Part shown: one piece after another, positions 1 through 7,618 of the stretch | Numbering within the stretch: position 1 is the stretch's first letter | Layout of the letters: each line of letters opens with the position of its first letter | Assembly: GCF_002272135.1 (NCBI RefSeq) | Contig: NZ_NPBF01000025.1 | Coordinates: 306,885 to 370,884, forward strand | Length of the DNA stretch: 64,000 bases | DNA from: Virgibacillus sp. 7505 | Lineage (GTDB): Bacteria; Bacillota; Bacilli; Bacillales; Amphibacillaceae | Direction of reading: 5' to 3' | Made by a program: the position numbers and the translations under genes | Notes under the pieces: generated by a model | Database searches by the model: none | What the model saw: the letters and a program-made list of their open reading frames with translations, nothing else | What the model was told of the DNA's origin: nothing

Positions 1-122
1 AGCAAGAAGGGGCGGTTGTTGTCAGAGAAAAGATGGAGTTTGATTCTTTTTATCTCGCTTATTTGGTTGATCCAGTCGGAATCGGAATCGGATTGGTACA
101 GTCTAGCACCAAAGGTCAGTAA
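1..122 (+). CDS. 3' end of an unidentified protein (truncated by window edge)
   Basis: An open frame runs in from the left edge and stops with TAA at 120-122. It encodes 39 residues whose first part looks like ordinary protein (REKMEFDSFYLAYLVDPVG). The last residues (SSTKGQ) are encoded by the first bases of the repeat that begins near 101, so the repeat appears to have supplied the stop codon. The family is not recognised. It converges on mreBH. Confidence 0.45.
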   Translation, partial: QEGAVVVREKMEFDSFYLAYLVDPVGIGIGLVQSSTKGQ

Positions 123-219
123 CTACGGCTTAAGCGATAAAGCCATGCGGGAGGAAAAAGCTCCTTACGCATGACTCTCACTTACTCCTCCGATTCTGAG
201 CGATCCTTTCCGCTTTTCC
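101..219. repeat. Bacillaceae-type intergenic repeat, copy 1
   Basis: It begins with GTCTAGCACC and ends near a CGCTTTTCC motif, which is the layout of the GTCTAGCTCC...GCGCTTTTC intergenic repeats known from many Bacillaceae. It shares the internal block CGGCTTAAGCGATAAAGCC and GCGGGAGGAAAA with the next copy. It overlaps the 3' end of the preceding reading frame. Confidence 0.7.
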
Positions 220-221
220 AT

Positions 222-343
222 GTCTAGCTCCAAAGACCAAAAACTGAGGCTTAAGCGATAAAGCCATGCGGGAGGAAAAGGCGCCTTACTCCAGGATTTC
301 TCGCTTATTCCTTCGTTTCTAAGCGGTCTTTTTCGCCTTTCTG
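222..343. repeat. Bacillaceae-type intergenic repeat, copy 2
   Basis: This is a second, tandem copy of the same element, starting GTCTAGCTCC at 222 and ending in CGCCTTTC. The two copies agree closely over the central CTTAAGCGATAAAGCC and GCGGGAGGAAAA blocks and differ at their ends. The terminal segments can pair, which suggests a transcribed hairpin element. Confidence 0.7.
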
Positions 344-344
344 T

Positions 345-388
345 AAAAAAAACAGGCGTATCAGCTGACTGATACGCCTGTTTTTTAT
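345..388 (-). terminator. Rho-independent terminator of mreBH
   Basis: A perfect 14-bp stem (351-364 with 369-382) with a four-base loop is followed, on the minus strand, by a long T-tract (complement of the A-run at 345-352). A T-run on the other side makes it usable from both directions. Confidence 0.9.
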
Positions 389-1392
389 TTTGCTGCTTTT
401 TGCAGTTTTGTGATCATCTGCAGGGCACGGCCAGTACCGATTGCAACGGATTCCAGTGGATTCGGAGCCAAATGAACAGGGACGCTGATTTCAGTAGCAA
501 GCCATTGCTGCATGCCTTTAAGCAATGCGCCTCCGCCAGTCAAGATCACACCATGGTCAACGATATCTCCGCTTAGTTCAGGCGGGCAGTCTTCCAATGT
601 CATGCGTATTGTTTCAAGGATCTGTTCCAAGGATTCCTTAAGAGCTACTTGTACTTCCTTAGAAGAAATACCCACAGTCTTAGGTAATCCTGTTACCATA
701 TCACGGCCGCGGACATCCATCATCAACTCATCATGGTCAATCAATGCATAGCCGATTTCCATTTTGATCTGTTCAGCAGTTCTTTCTCCAATGAGGATAT
801 TGTACTGCTTGCGGATATATTGGATGATCTCTTCATCCATTGAATCTCCGCCGATGCGGACAGAACGGCAAGATACAACGCCGCCGAATGATATAATACC
901 TACTTCACTTGTACCACCGCCGATATCGACAATTACATTCGCAACTGGCTCATCCACTGGCAGGTCAGCACCAATTGCTGCCGCAATTGGTTCTTCAATC
1001 AAGTGTACTTGTTTTGCACCATACGATTTGACCGCATTATGTATAGCGCGTCGTTCAACGGATGTGCTGCCAGACGGTGTGCAGACAACGATAGTTGGTT
1101 TGCGAAGGGAAGAGCCCATCACCTTGCTCACTTTTTTCAGGATTTCTTTCAATAATTGAGCTGTTACATCATAGTCGGCGATTACGCCATCTTTTAATGG
1201 ACGAATCGGTACGATATTCTGTGGTGTTTTACCAACCATTTCTTTCGCTTCTGCTCCAACTGCCACAACGTTTTTTGTTTCCATATCAATTGCAACCACA
1301 GATGGTTCATTCAATACGATTCCTTTTTGTTTCGTATACACAAGTATATTTGCAGTGCCAAGGTCTATTCCAATTTCGGGATTAGCAAACAT
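385..1392 (-). CDS. mreBH: Rod-shape determining protein MreBH
   Basis: This bacterial actin homologue polymerises under the membrane and guides cell-wall synthesis and, in B. subtilis, lytic enzymes. The 335 residues equal the length of B. subtilis MreBH. The actin-fold ATPase motifs are present: phosphate-1 IGIDLGTAN near residue 8, [11 protein letters not shown] near 155, and the adenosine loop [13 protein letters not shown] near 280. The start at ATGTTTGC follows a GGAGGAAAT ribosome site. It is a single gene with its own terminator. MreB or Mbl are alternatives, but the N-terminus and C-terminus fit MreBH best. Confidence 0.92.
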   Translation of the reverse strand: MFANPEIGIDLGTANILVYTKQKGIVLNEPSVVAIDMETKNVVAVGAEAKEMVGKTPQNIVPIRPLKDGVIADYDVTAQLLKEILKKVSKVMGSSLRKPTIVVCTPSGSTSVERRAIHNAVKSYGAKQVHLIEEPIAAAIGADLPVDEPVANVIVDIGGGTSEVGIISFGGVVSCRSVRIGGDSMDEEIIQYIRKQYNILIGERTAEQIKMEIGYALIDHDELMMDVRGRDMVTGLPKTVGISSKEVQVALKESLEQILETIRMTLEDCPPELSGDIVDHGVILTGGGALLKGMQQWLATEISVPVHLAPNPLESVAIGTGRALQMITKLQKAAK

Positions 1393-1435
1393 TATATTTC
1401 CTCCAATAATGACATATTTCTACTATATTCATTCT

Positions 1436-1472
1436 CCCCCGTATAAAGCTTTATGGGGGTAGATCTGTCAAA
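1436..1472 (-). promoter_or_regulatory. Putative mreBH promoter with overlapping inverted repeat
   Basis: On the minus strand a TTGACA (1471-1466) is followed about 17 bases later by CTTTAT. The spacer holds ACCCCC, which resembles the SigI -35 element, though the matching -10 CGAA is not clear. A near-perfect inverted repeat (CCCCC plus ATAAAG on one side, CTTTAT plus GGGGG on the other, 1436-1459) overlies this. SigI control of mreBH is known in B. subtilis; here it is only a possibility. Confidence 0.45.
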
Positions 1473-1840
1473 GAGCCAAAAAGGCGCTTAAATTCGACAT
1501 AATTCATTCTATCACCTGGTATAGAGGTGTTAAAGAGATACCTTTATCCTAATTTGGCAGATTAAACTAAATAGATTAGGAGTAAAGGATTATATGCAAG
1601 GATTAAGCGTAAGTCAATTTACAGATAGATTACAAATACTGTTCTATTGTTACAAAAACTAGGAATGAAAAAGGTGTCAATCCTAATTTACATCCAATAA
1701 ATAGTAAAGCGTCTGTTTATTACTAGTTTCGTAGTCGGCTAAACGGGTACCATTTCGCATAAGAATCGGACTTTTCGCAGTGCTGTACAGGTTTGAGTGC
1801 CTATTGGAAATTCTAGGCTGCAATATTACACAAAAACCCA
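1473..1840. other. Intergenic region without a confident gene
   Basis: This AT-rich stretch lies between the divergent mreBH and CAP-protein genes. It contains only very short frames, such as a 22-codon frame at 1594-1662 behind an AGGAGT site, and a weak inverted repeat ending in GATTAGG near 1580. No RNA family was recognised. Confidence 0.5.
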
Positions 1841-1849
1841 TGCTATGAT
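1841..1849 (+). promoter_or_regulatory. Extended -10 promoter of the CAP-protein gene
   Basis: TGCTATGAT is an extended -10 element with no good -35. It would give a leader of about 37 bases before the ATG at 1893. Confidence 0.55.
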
Positions 1850-1892
1850 GTTGCTGCAACAAGAAAACATACATCTCGAAAGGAGCAACATC

Positions 1893-2741
1893 ATGTTTAA
1901 GAAAGTATTAGTAACAACACTATCTACAGCTATTCTAGCGGGAGGCGCATTGGCAGGAACAGCAAATGCTGCACCAGCTCAACCAACGAAAGAAGAAGCT
2001 CAAGTGCACGTAGCACAAGTAGTGAAAAGCGGATCTTTCTCTTCTATCGAAGATTTGAATAAATGGGTGAATGAATATCTATCAGCTTATAACATTCACA
2101 TTAATACTGATAGCTTGCTAGCGAAGTACAATGTTCAGCAGCCAGCTCAGCAAGAAAAAGAACAGACTCCTGCTCAAGCAGCACCTCAGCAAGAGCAAGC
2201 AAAAGCACCAGCTGCTCAGAAAGAAGAGCAAAAAGCTGCTGCTCCGAAAAAGGAAGAAAAAGCTGAAGAGCAAGCAACTGAACAAAAAGCTCAAGCTCCA
2301 GCACAAAAACAAGAAACTGCTTCTGATAACAAGCAAACAGAAGAAAAGCAAGCTGCTGAAGGCCTGAGTGCATTCGAACAGCAAGTAGTAGACTTGACTA
2401 ACAAAGAGCGTGAAAAAGCTGGTCTTAAAGCTTTGAAAGCCGATACTGAACTAAGCAAAGTAGCACGTGCGAAATCCAAAGATATGGCTGATAATGGTTA
2501 CTTCGATCACAACAGCCCGACTTACGGTTCTCCGTTCGATATGATGAAATCTTTCGGTATTTCTTATAAAACTGCAGGTGAAAACATCGCTCAAGGACAA
2601 AAGACTCCTGAAGAAGTCGTTGAAGCTTGGATGAACAGCCAAGGTCACCGTGAGAATATCCTTAACCCTGAGTACACTAACATCGGTGTAGGTTATGTAG
2701 AAAACGGTAACTACTGGACACAGCAATTCATTGGTAAATAA
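1893..2741 (+). CDS. Secreted CAP (SCP/PR-1) domain protein, YkwD-like
   Basis: The 282-residue product has a cleavable signal peptide (residues 1-27, ending ANA before AP). A short N-terminal segment is followed by a long low-complexity linker of Ala, Gln, Lys and Glu (about residues 80-155), then a CAP domain of about 120 residues with KSKDMADNGYFDH, the GENIAQG motif and HRENILNPEYTNIGVG. CAP proteins of this type are secreted or wall-associated; B. subtilis YkwD is the nearest relative recognised. The start was set at MFKKVL, after GAAAGGAG; a longer frame upstream lacks a ribosome site and signal sequence. Confidence 0.88.
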   Translation: MFKKVLVTTLSTAILAGGALAGTANAAPAQPTKEEAQVHVAQVVKSGSFSSIEDLNKWVNEYLSAYNIHINTDSLLAKYNVQQPAQQEKEQTPAQAAPQQEQAKAPAAQKEEQKAAAPKKEEKAEEQATEQKAQAPAQKQETASDNKQTEEKQAAEGLSAFEQQVVDLTNKEREKAGLKALKADTELSKVARAKSKDMADNGYFDHNSPTYGSPFDMMKSFGISYKTAGENIAQGQKTPEEVVEAWMNSQGHRENILNPEYTNIGVGYVENGNYWTQQFIGK

Positions 2742-2760
2742 TTCAGATTATTGTATAATG

Positions 2761-2790
2761 AAAAGCAACCGATCATGATCGGTTGCTTTT
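2761..2790 (+). terminator. Terminator after the CAP-protein gene
   Basis: A perfect 30-base palindrome starts AAAAGCAACCGATC and ends in GCTTTT. It lies 20 bases after the stop codon and is symmetrical. Confidence 0.8.
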
Positions 2791-2812
2791 CTTGTATGCA
2801 GGGAGTGATTAT

Positions 2813-3184
2813 ATGGATCTGATTTCGCTTCTTGCGGAGGAGCGTATCAAGCAGGCAGAAGCAAATGGGGAGTTCCGTAATCTTCCTGGTGCTGGAAAAC
2901 CTTTGGAGCTGGAGGATCTATCCGGTGTACCGGAGGATATGCGTATGAGCTATAAGATCCTGAAGAATGCTGGCTATATTCCACCAGAGATGGAGCTGCA
3001 GAAAGAGATTGTAGCACTGCGTGATCTGGTGCGTGTTTGTACGGACGACACAGAGCGGGCAGCTTTCCGGAAGCGCATTAGTGAGAAAGAGATTCAATAC
3101 GAAGCGCTGCTTCAAAAGCTCAAGCGAAATTCGCCAGGCACACTCAGTCAATATCGGGAACAAATTGAAAACAAACTAACATAA
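2813..3184 (+). CDS. DUF1992 (DnaJ homologue subfamily C member 28-like) protein
   Basis: This 123-residue cytosolic protein shows the family signature: IKQAEANGEFRNLPGAGKPL near the N-terminus, then YKILKNAGYIPPEMELQKEI, then a charged helical C-terminus. Its function is not established. The ATG at 2813 follows GGGAGTGATT. A TATAAT at 2753-2758 just before the preceding terminator may be its promoter. Confidence 0.85.
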   Translation: MDLISLLAEERIKQAEANGEFRNLPGAGKPLELEDLSGVPEDMRMSYKILKNAGYIPPEMELQKEIVALRDLVRVCTDDTERAAFRKRISEKEIQYEALLQKLKRNSPGTLSQYREQIENKLT

Positions 3185-3197
3185 TCAAATAGTATTT

Positions 3198-3300
3198 TCT
3201 TATCACGAGAGGTGGAGGGACTGGCCCTTTGAAGCCTCGGCAACAGGCAGTAATGCACTGTGCCAATTCCAGCAGACGAGAAGTCTGACAGATAAGAGGA
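3198..3300 (+). ncRNA. SAM-I (S-box) riboswitch aptamer
   Basis: The conserved core is present: P1 strands TCTTATC (3198-3204) and GATAAGA (3291-3297), GAGGTGGAGGGACTGGCCC, GAAGCCTCGGCAACAGGC, and GTGCCAATTCC followed by AGCAGA. S-adenosylmethionine binding should stabilise P1 and permit terminator formation. The AAGAGG at 3294-3299 can pair with CCTCTT at 3323-3328 as the antiterminator. Confidence 0.95.
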
Positions 3301-3320
3301 GCATTTTACCTTGGATAAGG

Positions 3321-3352
3321 AGCCTCTTCTGTAAAACGGAAGAGGCTTTTTT
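3321..3352 (+). terminator. Riboswitch expression-platform terminator
   Basis: A 9-bp stem, AGCCTCTTC (3321-3329) with GAAGAGGCT (3339-3347), is followed by a T-run. Its 5' arm competes with the antiterminator helix. It lies about 25 bases ahead of the downstream start codon. Confidence 0.93.
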
Positions 3353-3375
3353 ACATAAATAGAGGAGTGGAAGCG

Positions 3376-4740
3376 ATGACCAAACAAATTATCCTGCAAG
3401 CATTTGATATGACAGCCGCCAATCATAACGCCCATGGCTTATGGAAGCACCCGGAGAACAGAAGACATCGGGAGTATAAGTCGCTGGAATACTGGATGGA
3501 GCTTGCGCGCCTTTTGGAAAAAGGAAAGTTCGATGCGGTGTTCTTCGCTGATGTGCTTGGCGTCTATGATGTTTACGGAGGAGATGAAAAGGCAGCCTTG
3601 CGTGATGGCGTGCAAGTACCGCTTAATGATCCAGCCTTCGCTATCCCGGCCATGGCAGCTGTGACGAAGCATTTGTCCTTCGCTGTCACGGTCAGTACTT
3701 CTTACGAACAGCCTTTTCATAATGCACGTAAATTTTCGACGCTCGATCACCTGACCAATGGGCGAGTGGCTTGGAATATCGTTACTTCCTATTTGCCGAA
3801 TGCAGCCCAGAATTTTGGACTGGAGAAGATGGTAAAGCATGATGAGCGTTACAGAATAGCTGATGAATTCCTGGAGGTTTCTTATAAGCTGCTTGAGGAC
3901 AGCTGGGAAGAAGATGCTGTTATTTCGGACCCGGAAAGAGGGGTTCTAGTGGACGCAGAAAAGGTGCACCGCATCAAGCACAAGGGTACATATTTCTCAG
4001 TGGAAGGACCACATGTAAGTGAGCCATCCCCACAGCGCACACCGGTGCTCTACCAAGCAGGTACTTCCGAAAAAGGCAGGGATTTTGCCGCAAAGCATGC
4101 AGAGTGTGTGTTTGTCGGCGGACCGACACCAGAAAAAATCAGCTATTATATAGAGGATATCAAAGCGCGTGCGGAGGCTTATGGCAGAAGCCGCGATGAA
4201 ATCAAGGCTTTTACCTTCCTGCACGTCGTTGTAGCTGAAACAGAAGAGAAGGCTCATGCTAAATATGACGAGATCAAGCAATACTGGAGCGCAGATGCTG
4301 CCAAAGCCCAGTATGGCGGGTCCACAGGCTATGATTTAGCTTCCTATGAAAATGAAGAAGAACTGTTCACGTACAAGCATACGGAACAAGGTCAATCGCG
4401 AGCTGCTTATCTGACAAAGGATGCTGCCAAACCATTTACGGTAAAAGAGATACAGGAGAAATTCAGTCAGCCAGCTGAAATGGATATCATCATCGGCAGT
4501 CCTGAGCAGGTCGCGGACAAGATTGAGGATTTCTTTGTGCGAAGCGGAGTGGATGGCTTCAATCTGACACATTACATTACACCAAAAGACCTGCAAGACT
4601 TCGTGGAATTGGTTGTACCTATCTTGCAGGAGCGAGGATTATATAAAAAGGAATATGCAGAAGGAACTTTTAGGGAGAAATTATACGGACACCCGCATCT
4701 CGCTGCGGCACATCCGGCAAAACAAGGAAAGAGGAGCTGA
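3376..4740 (+). CDS. FMN-dependent monooxygenase, NtaA/SnaA/DszA (LLM) family
   Basis: The product is 454 residues, the usual length for this branch of bacterial luciferase-like flavin monooxygenases. It shows LARLLEKGKFDAVFFADVLG, the STLDHLTNGRVAWNIVTS block and LYQAGTSEKGRDFAA. Relatives YxeK and YtnJ of B. subtilis attack S-modified cysteine or other sulfur compounds with FMNH2 and O2. Control by the upstream SAM riboswitch implies induction when methionine or SAM is low, so a role in sulfur scavenging is inferred. The substrate is unknown. ATG 3376 was chosen over an upstream GTG because AGAGGAGTGG is correctly spaced from it. Confidence 0.88.
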   Translation: MTKQIILQAFDMTAANHNAHGLWKHPENRRHREYKSLEYWMELARLLEKGKFDAVFFADVLGVYDVYGGDEKAALRDGVQVPLNDPAFAIPAMAAVTKHLSFAVTVSTSYEQPFHNARKFSTLDHLTNGRVAWNIVTSYLPNAAQNFGLEKMVKHDERYRIADEFLEVSYKLLEDSWEEDAVISDPERGVLVDAEKVHRIKHKGTYFSVEGPHVSEPSPQRTPVLYQAGTSEKGRDFAAKHAECVFVGGPTPEKISYYIEDIKARAEAYGRSRDEIKAFTFLHVVVAETEEKAHAKYDEIKQYWSADAAKAQYGGSTGYDLASYENEEELFTYKHTEQGQSRAAYLTKDAAKPFTVKEIQEKFSQPAEMDIIIGSPEQVADKIEDFFVRSGVDGFNLTHYITPKDLQDFVELVVPILQERGLYKKEYAEGTFREKLYGHPHLAAAHPAKQGKRS

Positions 4741-4760
4741 GCTTTTAGCTCCTCTTCTCC
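4729..4760. terminator. Hairpin between convergent genes
   Basis: AAGAGGAGCT (4729-4738) pairs with AGCTCCTCTT (4747-4756) and overlaps the monooxygenase stop codon. The T-tract is poor, so termination strength is uncertain. Confidence 0.5.
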
Positions 4761-5788
4761 TATTCCAGATAAGTTAGAGTTCCCTTGCCGTTCTTATATG
4801 ATACATTTGCCAACGCACCATTGATCATCGTGAACTGCGGCGGCATATGTCCAATATCGGCATCGTAGATTATCGGCAATCCAATTTCATCTGCGAATTC
4901 ATGAATCATCTGTTCGTCTGTATAATCCTCTGAAGGAGTGCTTCGAGAAGGCCTGCCAAATAGTAATCCGCTCGCATCGTTGAACCAGCCGTGTTCCTTC
5001 AAATGCCAAAGATTCCGGTAAGTTTCAGCAGTACTCCAATCCAACCATTCCAAGTAGACGATCGTATCCTCTTTAAAAGATTCCCGCCAAGTTTGAATAG
5101 GAGCATATTTCGTCCCGGCGATAGCGGTCAAGGTATTCAAGCAGCCACCGATTAAGCGACCAGTAAAGGAAACGGCTTCACCTGTCGTGGTTTTCCATTC
5201 TGTTTTGCTGTCCAAGTCGAAGCCCTCAGGATTGTCTTGATCAAATAGCGCATCCCATGATGATTGATACATAGGGGATGAGTGCTGCTCCATGTGCTTG
5301 CGGGACGTTGCAGATAATATCTTATGCCATTGCTTCGTTGTTTCATCGAGTGCTTCCATATTCAAATCAAAAAAGTTAGTCGTATGGGCAGTTGCAAAAT
5401 TTGTTTGGAGTGTATAGCTGCATAGAAGTGTGCTTGTGTCCGAATAACCAATCAGCCATGTGGGCTTGCTCTTGGATAGCTTGTCCCAATCAAGCATAGG
5501 CAATACTTGTACAAGCAGTTCTCCTCCCCATGGCGGCATGATTGCATCGATTTCAGGATCACTCAGATAAGCCATCAGTTCGTGAGCTCTAGTTTCAGCA
5601 GAGCTGCTTCTAGCGGCTTGCTGTGTCCAGACGGTTTCTCCAATGATCACATGAGCACCGAGTTTCTCGAGCTGCATTTTAGCTTTATGTATTTTGGAAT
5701 GCAGAGGAGCAGGAACTCCGCTTGACGGAGCAGTAATTGCGAAGGTGGAGTTGGGAGTTAAAGCGCTTGGATACATGGTCGTCATCAT
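4760..5788 (-). CDS. S66 peptidase, LD-carboxypeptidase / MccF-like
   Basis: The 342-residue cytosolic serine peptidase belongs to the family that cleaves LD bonds of murein tetrapeptides (LdcA) or peptidyl-nucleotide antibiotics (MccF). The catalytic serine is in WLIGYSDTS, the glutamate in YLEWLDW and the histidine in IGHMPPQ. The size and the long insert resemble MccF-type members more than LdcA. The start at ATGATG (5788) follows GGAAAGGGTGAT. A longer frame from 5809 lacks spacing for a ribosome site. Confidence 0.82.
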   Translation of the reverse strand: MMTTMYPSALTPNSTFAITAPSSGVPAPLHSKIHKAKMQLEKLGAHVIIGETVWTQQAARSSSAETRAHELMAYLSDPEIDAIMPPWGGELLVQVLPMLDWDKLSKSKPTWLIGYSDTSTLLCSYTLQTNFATAHTTNFFDLNMEALDETTKQWHKILSATSRKHMEQHSSPMYQSSWDALFDQDNPEGFDLDSKTEWKTTTGEAVSFTGRLIGGCLNTLTAIAGTKYAPIQTWRESFKEDTIVYLEWLDWSTAETYRNLWHLKEHGWFNDASGLLFGRPSRSTPSEDYTDEQMIHEFADEIGLPIIYDADIGHMPPQFTMINGALANVSYKNGKGTLTYLE

Positions 5789-5831
5789 TATCACCCTTTC
5801 CTTTTCCATATTATAGCATTAGCACTAGGTC

Positions 5832-5857
5832 GTTTGAATCGTTGTTTCATGGGGAAT
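5832..5857 (+). promoter_or_regulatory. Candidate SigB promoter of the phosphatase-like operon
   Basis: GTTTGA (5832-5837), a 14-base spacer and GGGAAT (5852-5857) each match the SigB consensus (GTTTAA and GGGTAT) at five of six positions. The transcript would start near 5865, 47 bases before the first start codon. The corresponding B. subtilis yfkJ-yfkI-yfkH genes are recalled as general-stress genes. Confidence 0.5.
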
Positions 5858-5911
5858 GGAATACCAGACATTCGCACATTTTCACATTTATAAAACGAGG
5901 GAGTTGAGTGA

Positions 5912-6391
5912 ATGATAAATGTGTTGTTTATTTCTTTAGGCAACATCTGCCGCTCGCCGATGGCTGAGGTGATTTTCCGCAAGCGTATAGAGGAACAAGG
6001 TCTATCTGCATTTGTAACTGTTGACTCAGCCGGTATCGGCCACTGGCATGAAGGGAAGGAGATGCACCCTTCGGCTTGTGAGCTTCTCGGACATAAGGGC
6101 ATTTTGATGGTTAATCATGTGGCTAAGCAAGTCCAGTCAGAAATTTTAGGAGCATACGATTATATCATCGTAATGGATCAGCTTAATTTGCGGGATTTAT
6201 CAGTTATAGCTCCTGCTCATACGTCACGTTATCAGCTTTTCACAGATCTTATTCCAGAGCGTGCTGGAGAGGATATCACTGATCCATTCTTCACTGGTGA
6301 ATTTGAAGCTGTTTATGAGATGCTCGAGGCTGGGTGTGCGGAATTATGCGAGATAATAAAACAACAGACACAATGGAAGGAGCCGGTATGA
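5912..6391 (+). CDS. Low-molecular-weight protein-tyrosine phosphatase homologue with Ser in place of the catalytic Cys
   Basis: The 159-residue product matches B. subtilis YfkJ in length and layout: an N-terminal P-loop, AGIGHWHEGKEMHP, IIVMDQLNL, and the general-acid loop ITDPFFTGEF. The family active site is C-x5-R-S, but here it reads S-LGNIC-R-S (residues 8-15). The codon is TCT, one base from TGT. The second Cys (13), Arg14 and the general-acid Asp are kept. Normal chemistry needs the Cys nucleophile, so this is either a phosphotyrosine-binding pseudoenzyme or a mutant. It is the first gene of a three-gene operon, and the next start overlaps its stop. Confidence 0.88.
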   Translation: MINVLFISLGNICRSPMAEVIFRKRIEEQGLSAFVTVDSAGIGHWHEGKEMHPSACELLGHKGILMVNHVAKQVQSEILGAYDYIIVMDQLNLRDLSVIAPAHTSRYQLFTDLIPERAGEDITDPFFTGEFEAVYEMLEAGCAELCEIIKQQTQWKEPV

Positions 6392-6738
6392 TGAAAAGTA
6401 AATTCACATTGGGTTTAACGATTGGTGCTACTGTCGGCGGCTTGATTTCGTTATGTGATGCACAGACAAGGGATCATGTACGCGGTAACTTGATGCGTGC
6501 AGGTTCTGAAGCGGTGTTCTACCTCCGCAATCCTGGCGTCTTAATGGATGATGTAAAAACATCCTATGCTCGAGTGGCGACTAGTTTATCCAATACCGCT
6601 GATAAAGGCTTGAGAGGACTAGAGGAAGTACAGACTGCTCTTCAGAAAGTGAGCAAGCTGGACGATCAGATCGAATTACCGGCCGGACAGCGTCCGAAAC
6701 AATTGGCAAGCGGTAGTAATACAGTAGCAGCCAGATAA
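6388..6738 (+). CDS. YtxH-type small protein (YfkI position)
   Basis: This 116-residue protein has one N-terminal hydrophobic segment (FTLGLTIGATVGGLISL) and a predicted helical C-terminal part, as in YtxH/gas-vesicle-like proteins. It probably anchors in the membrane. It overlaps the previous stop codon in an ATGA arrangement, with AAGGAGCC upstream, so translation is coupled. It occupies the place of B. subtilis yfkI. Its function is unknown. Confidence 0.7.
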   Translation: MMKSKFTLGLTIGATVGGLISLCDAQTRDHVRGNLMRAGSEAVFYLRNPGVLMDDVKTSYARVATSLSNTADKGLRGLEEVQTALQKVSKLDDQIELPAGQRPKQLASGSNTVAAR

Positions 6739-6775
6739 AGAAAAGGCGGCTTTAGAGAGAGAAGGAGGAGAAACC

Positions 6776-7597
6776 ATGGGGAGCTTTCTGAAACAGCTTG
6801 GGCAGCGGATCAGCAATGACGAAGTGACTGGCTTGTCTGCCCAGCTGGCTTATTTTTTATTGCTATCACTATTTCCATTTATCATCTTTCTTGTGTCCTT
6901 GATCGCATTCTTGCCGGTCAGCCAACAAGATATCATGAATACTTTATCAACATTCGCACCAGAATCAACCATGAATTTGCTTGAGCAAAATATTACGGGT
7001 CTTGTTAATGAGCGTAACGGTGGACTATTATCCATTGGTATTCTAGCAACACTATGGTCCGCATCAAATGGTGTTAATGCCATCATCCGTGCATTGAATA
7101 AGGCTTACAATGTCAATGAGGATCGTTCATTCATCGTAGCTAGAGGAGTAGCCGTAGTATTGACAATCGCCATGGTGCTCGTTATTGCAGTCGCATTCCT
7201 GCTGCCGATATTCGGAAAAACAATTGGGCTTTACATTTTTTCCATTTTCGGATTGGATGAAGGATTCCTGACTGTATGGGGAGCATTGCGCTGGGTCATT
7301 TCTTTTGTAATATTTTTCATTGTACTACTTGCATTGTATGTCCTGGCACCTAGTAAGAAAATTTCAATCAAAGAATCAATGGTTGGTGCAGCCTTCGCGG
7401 CTATCGGCTGGATGATTGCATCCCTGTTATTCTCCTTTTATGTTGATAACTTTGGTAATTATTCCGCAACATATGGATCTCTTGGGGCTGTCATTGTCCT
7501 GATGATCTGGTTCTATCTTTCCGGCATCATCATCATCACTGGCGGTGAGATCAATGCCATGCTGGATGAGCGGAAGAAAAATAAAGCGGCAGCCTGA
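6776..7597 (+). CDS. yfkH: YihY/BrkB family membrane protein (YfkH)
   Basis: The 273-residue integral membrane protein has about six hydrophobic segments. Family marks are SAQLAYFLLLSLFPFIIFLVS near residue 22, LWSASNGVNAIIRALNKAYN near 90, and YGSLGAVIVLMIWFYLSG near 235. The family was once annotated as RNase BN, which is not supported. Molecular function remains unknown. A GGAGGAGAAACC ribosome site precedes the ATG. It is the last gene of the phosphatase-like operon. Confidence 0.88.
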   Translation: MGSFLKQLGQRISNDEVTGLSAQLAYFLLLSLFPFIIFLVSLIAFLPVSQQDIMNTLSTFAPESTMNLLEQNITGLVNERNGGLLSIGILATLWSASNGVNAIIRALNKAYNVNEDRSFIVARGVAVVLTIAMVLVIAVAFLLPIFGKTIGLYIFSIFGLDEGFLTVWGALRWVISFVIFFIVLLALYVLAPSKKISIKESMVGAAFAAIGWMIASLLFSFYVDNFGNYSATYGSLGAVIVLMIWFYLSGIIIITGGEINAMLDERKKNKAAA

Positions 7598-7618
7598 TAA
7601 GGGCGCCGCTTTTTTTTA
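7583..7618. terminator. Bidirectional terminator between yfkH and zosA
   Basis: AAAGCGGC (7583-7590) pairs with GCCGCTTT (7605-7612), followed by a T-run. The stem includes the last yfkH codons and serves both convergent genes. Confidence 0.85.

Noticed and set aside
1594..1662. A 22-codon frame behind AGGAGT in the mreBH-CAP gap
   Set aside because: It is too short, has no recognisable motif and no terminator. Chance is likely in AT-rich DNA.
2101..2384. Long overlapping frames inside the CAP-protein linker on both strands
   Set aside because: They arise from the low-complexity Ala/Gln/Lys/Glu linker, and the CAP frame has the signal peptide and conserved domain.
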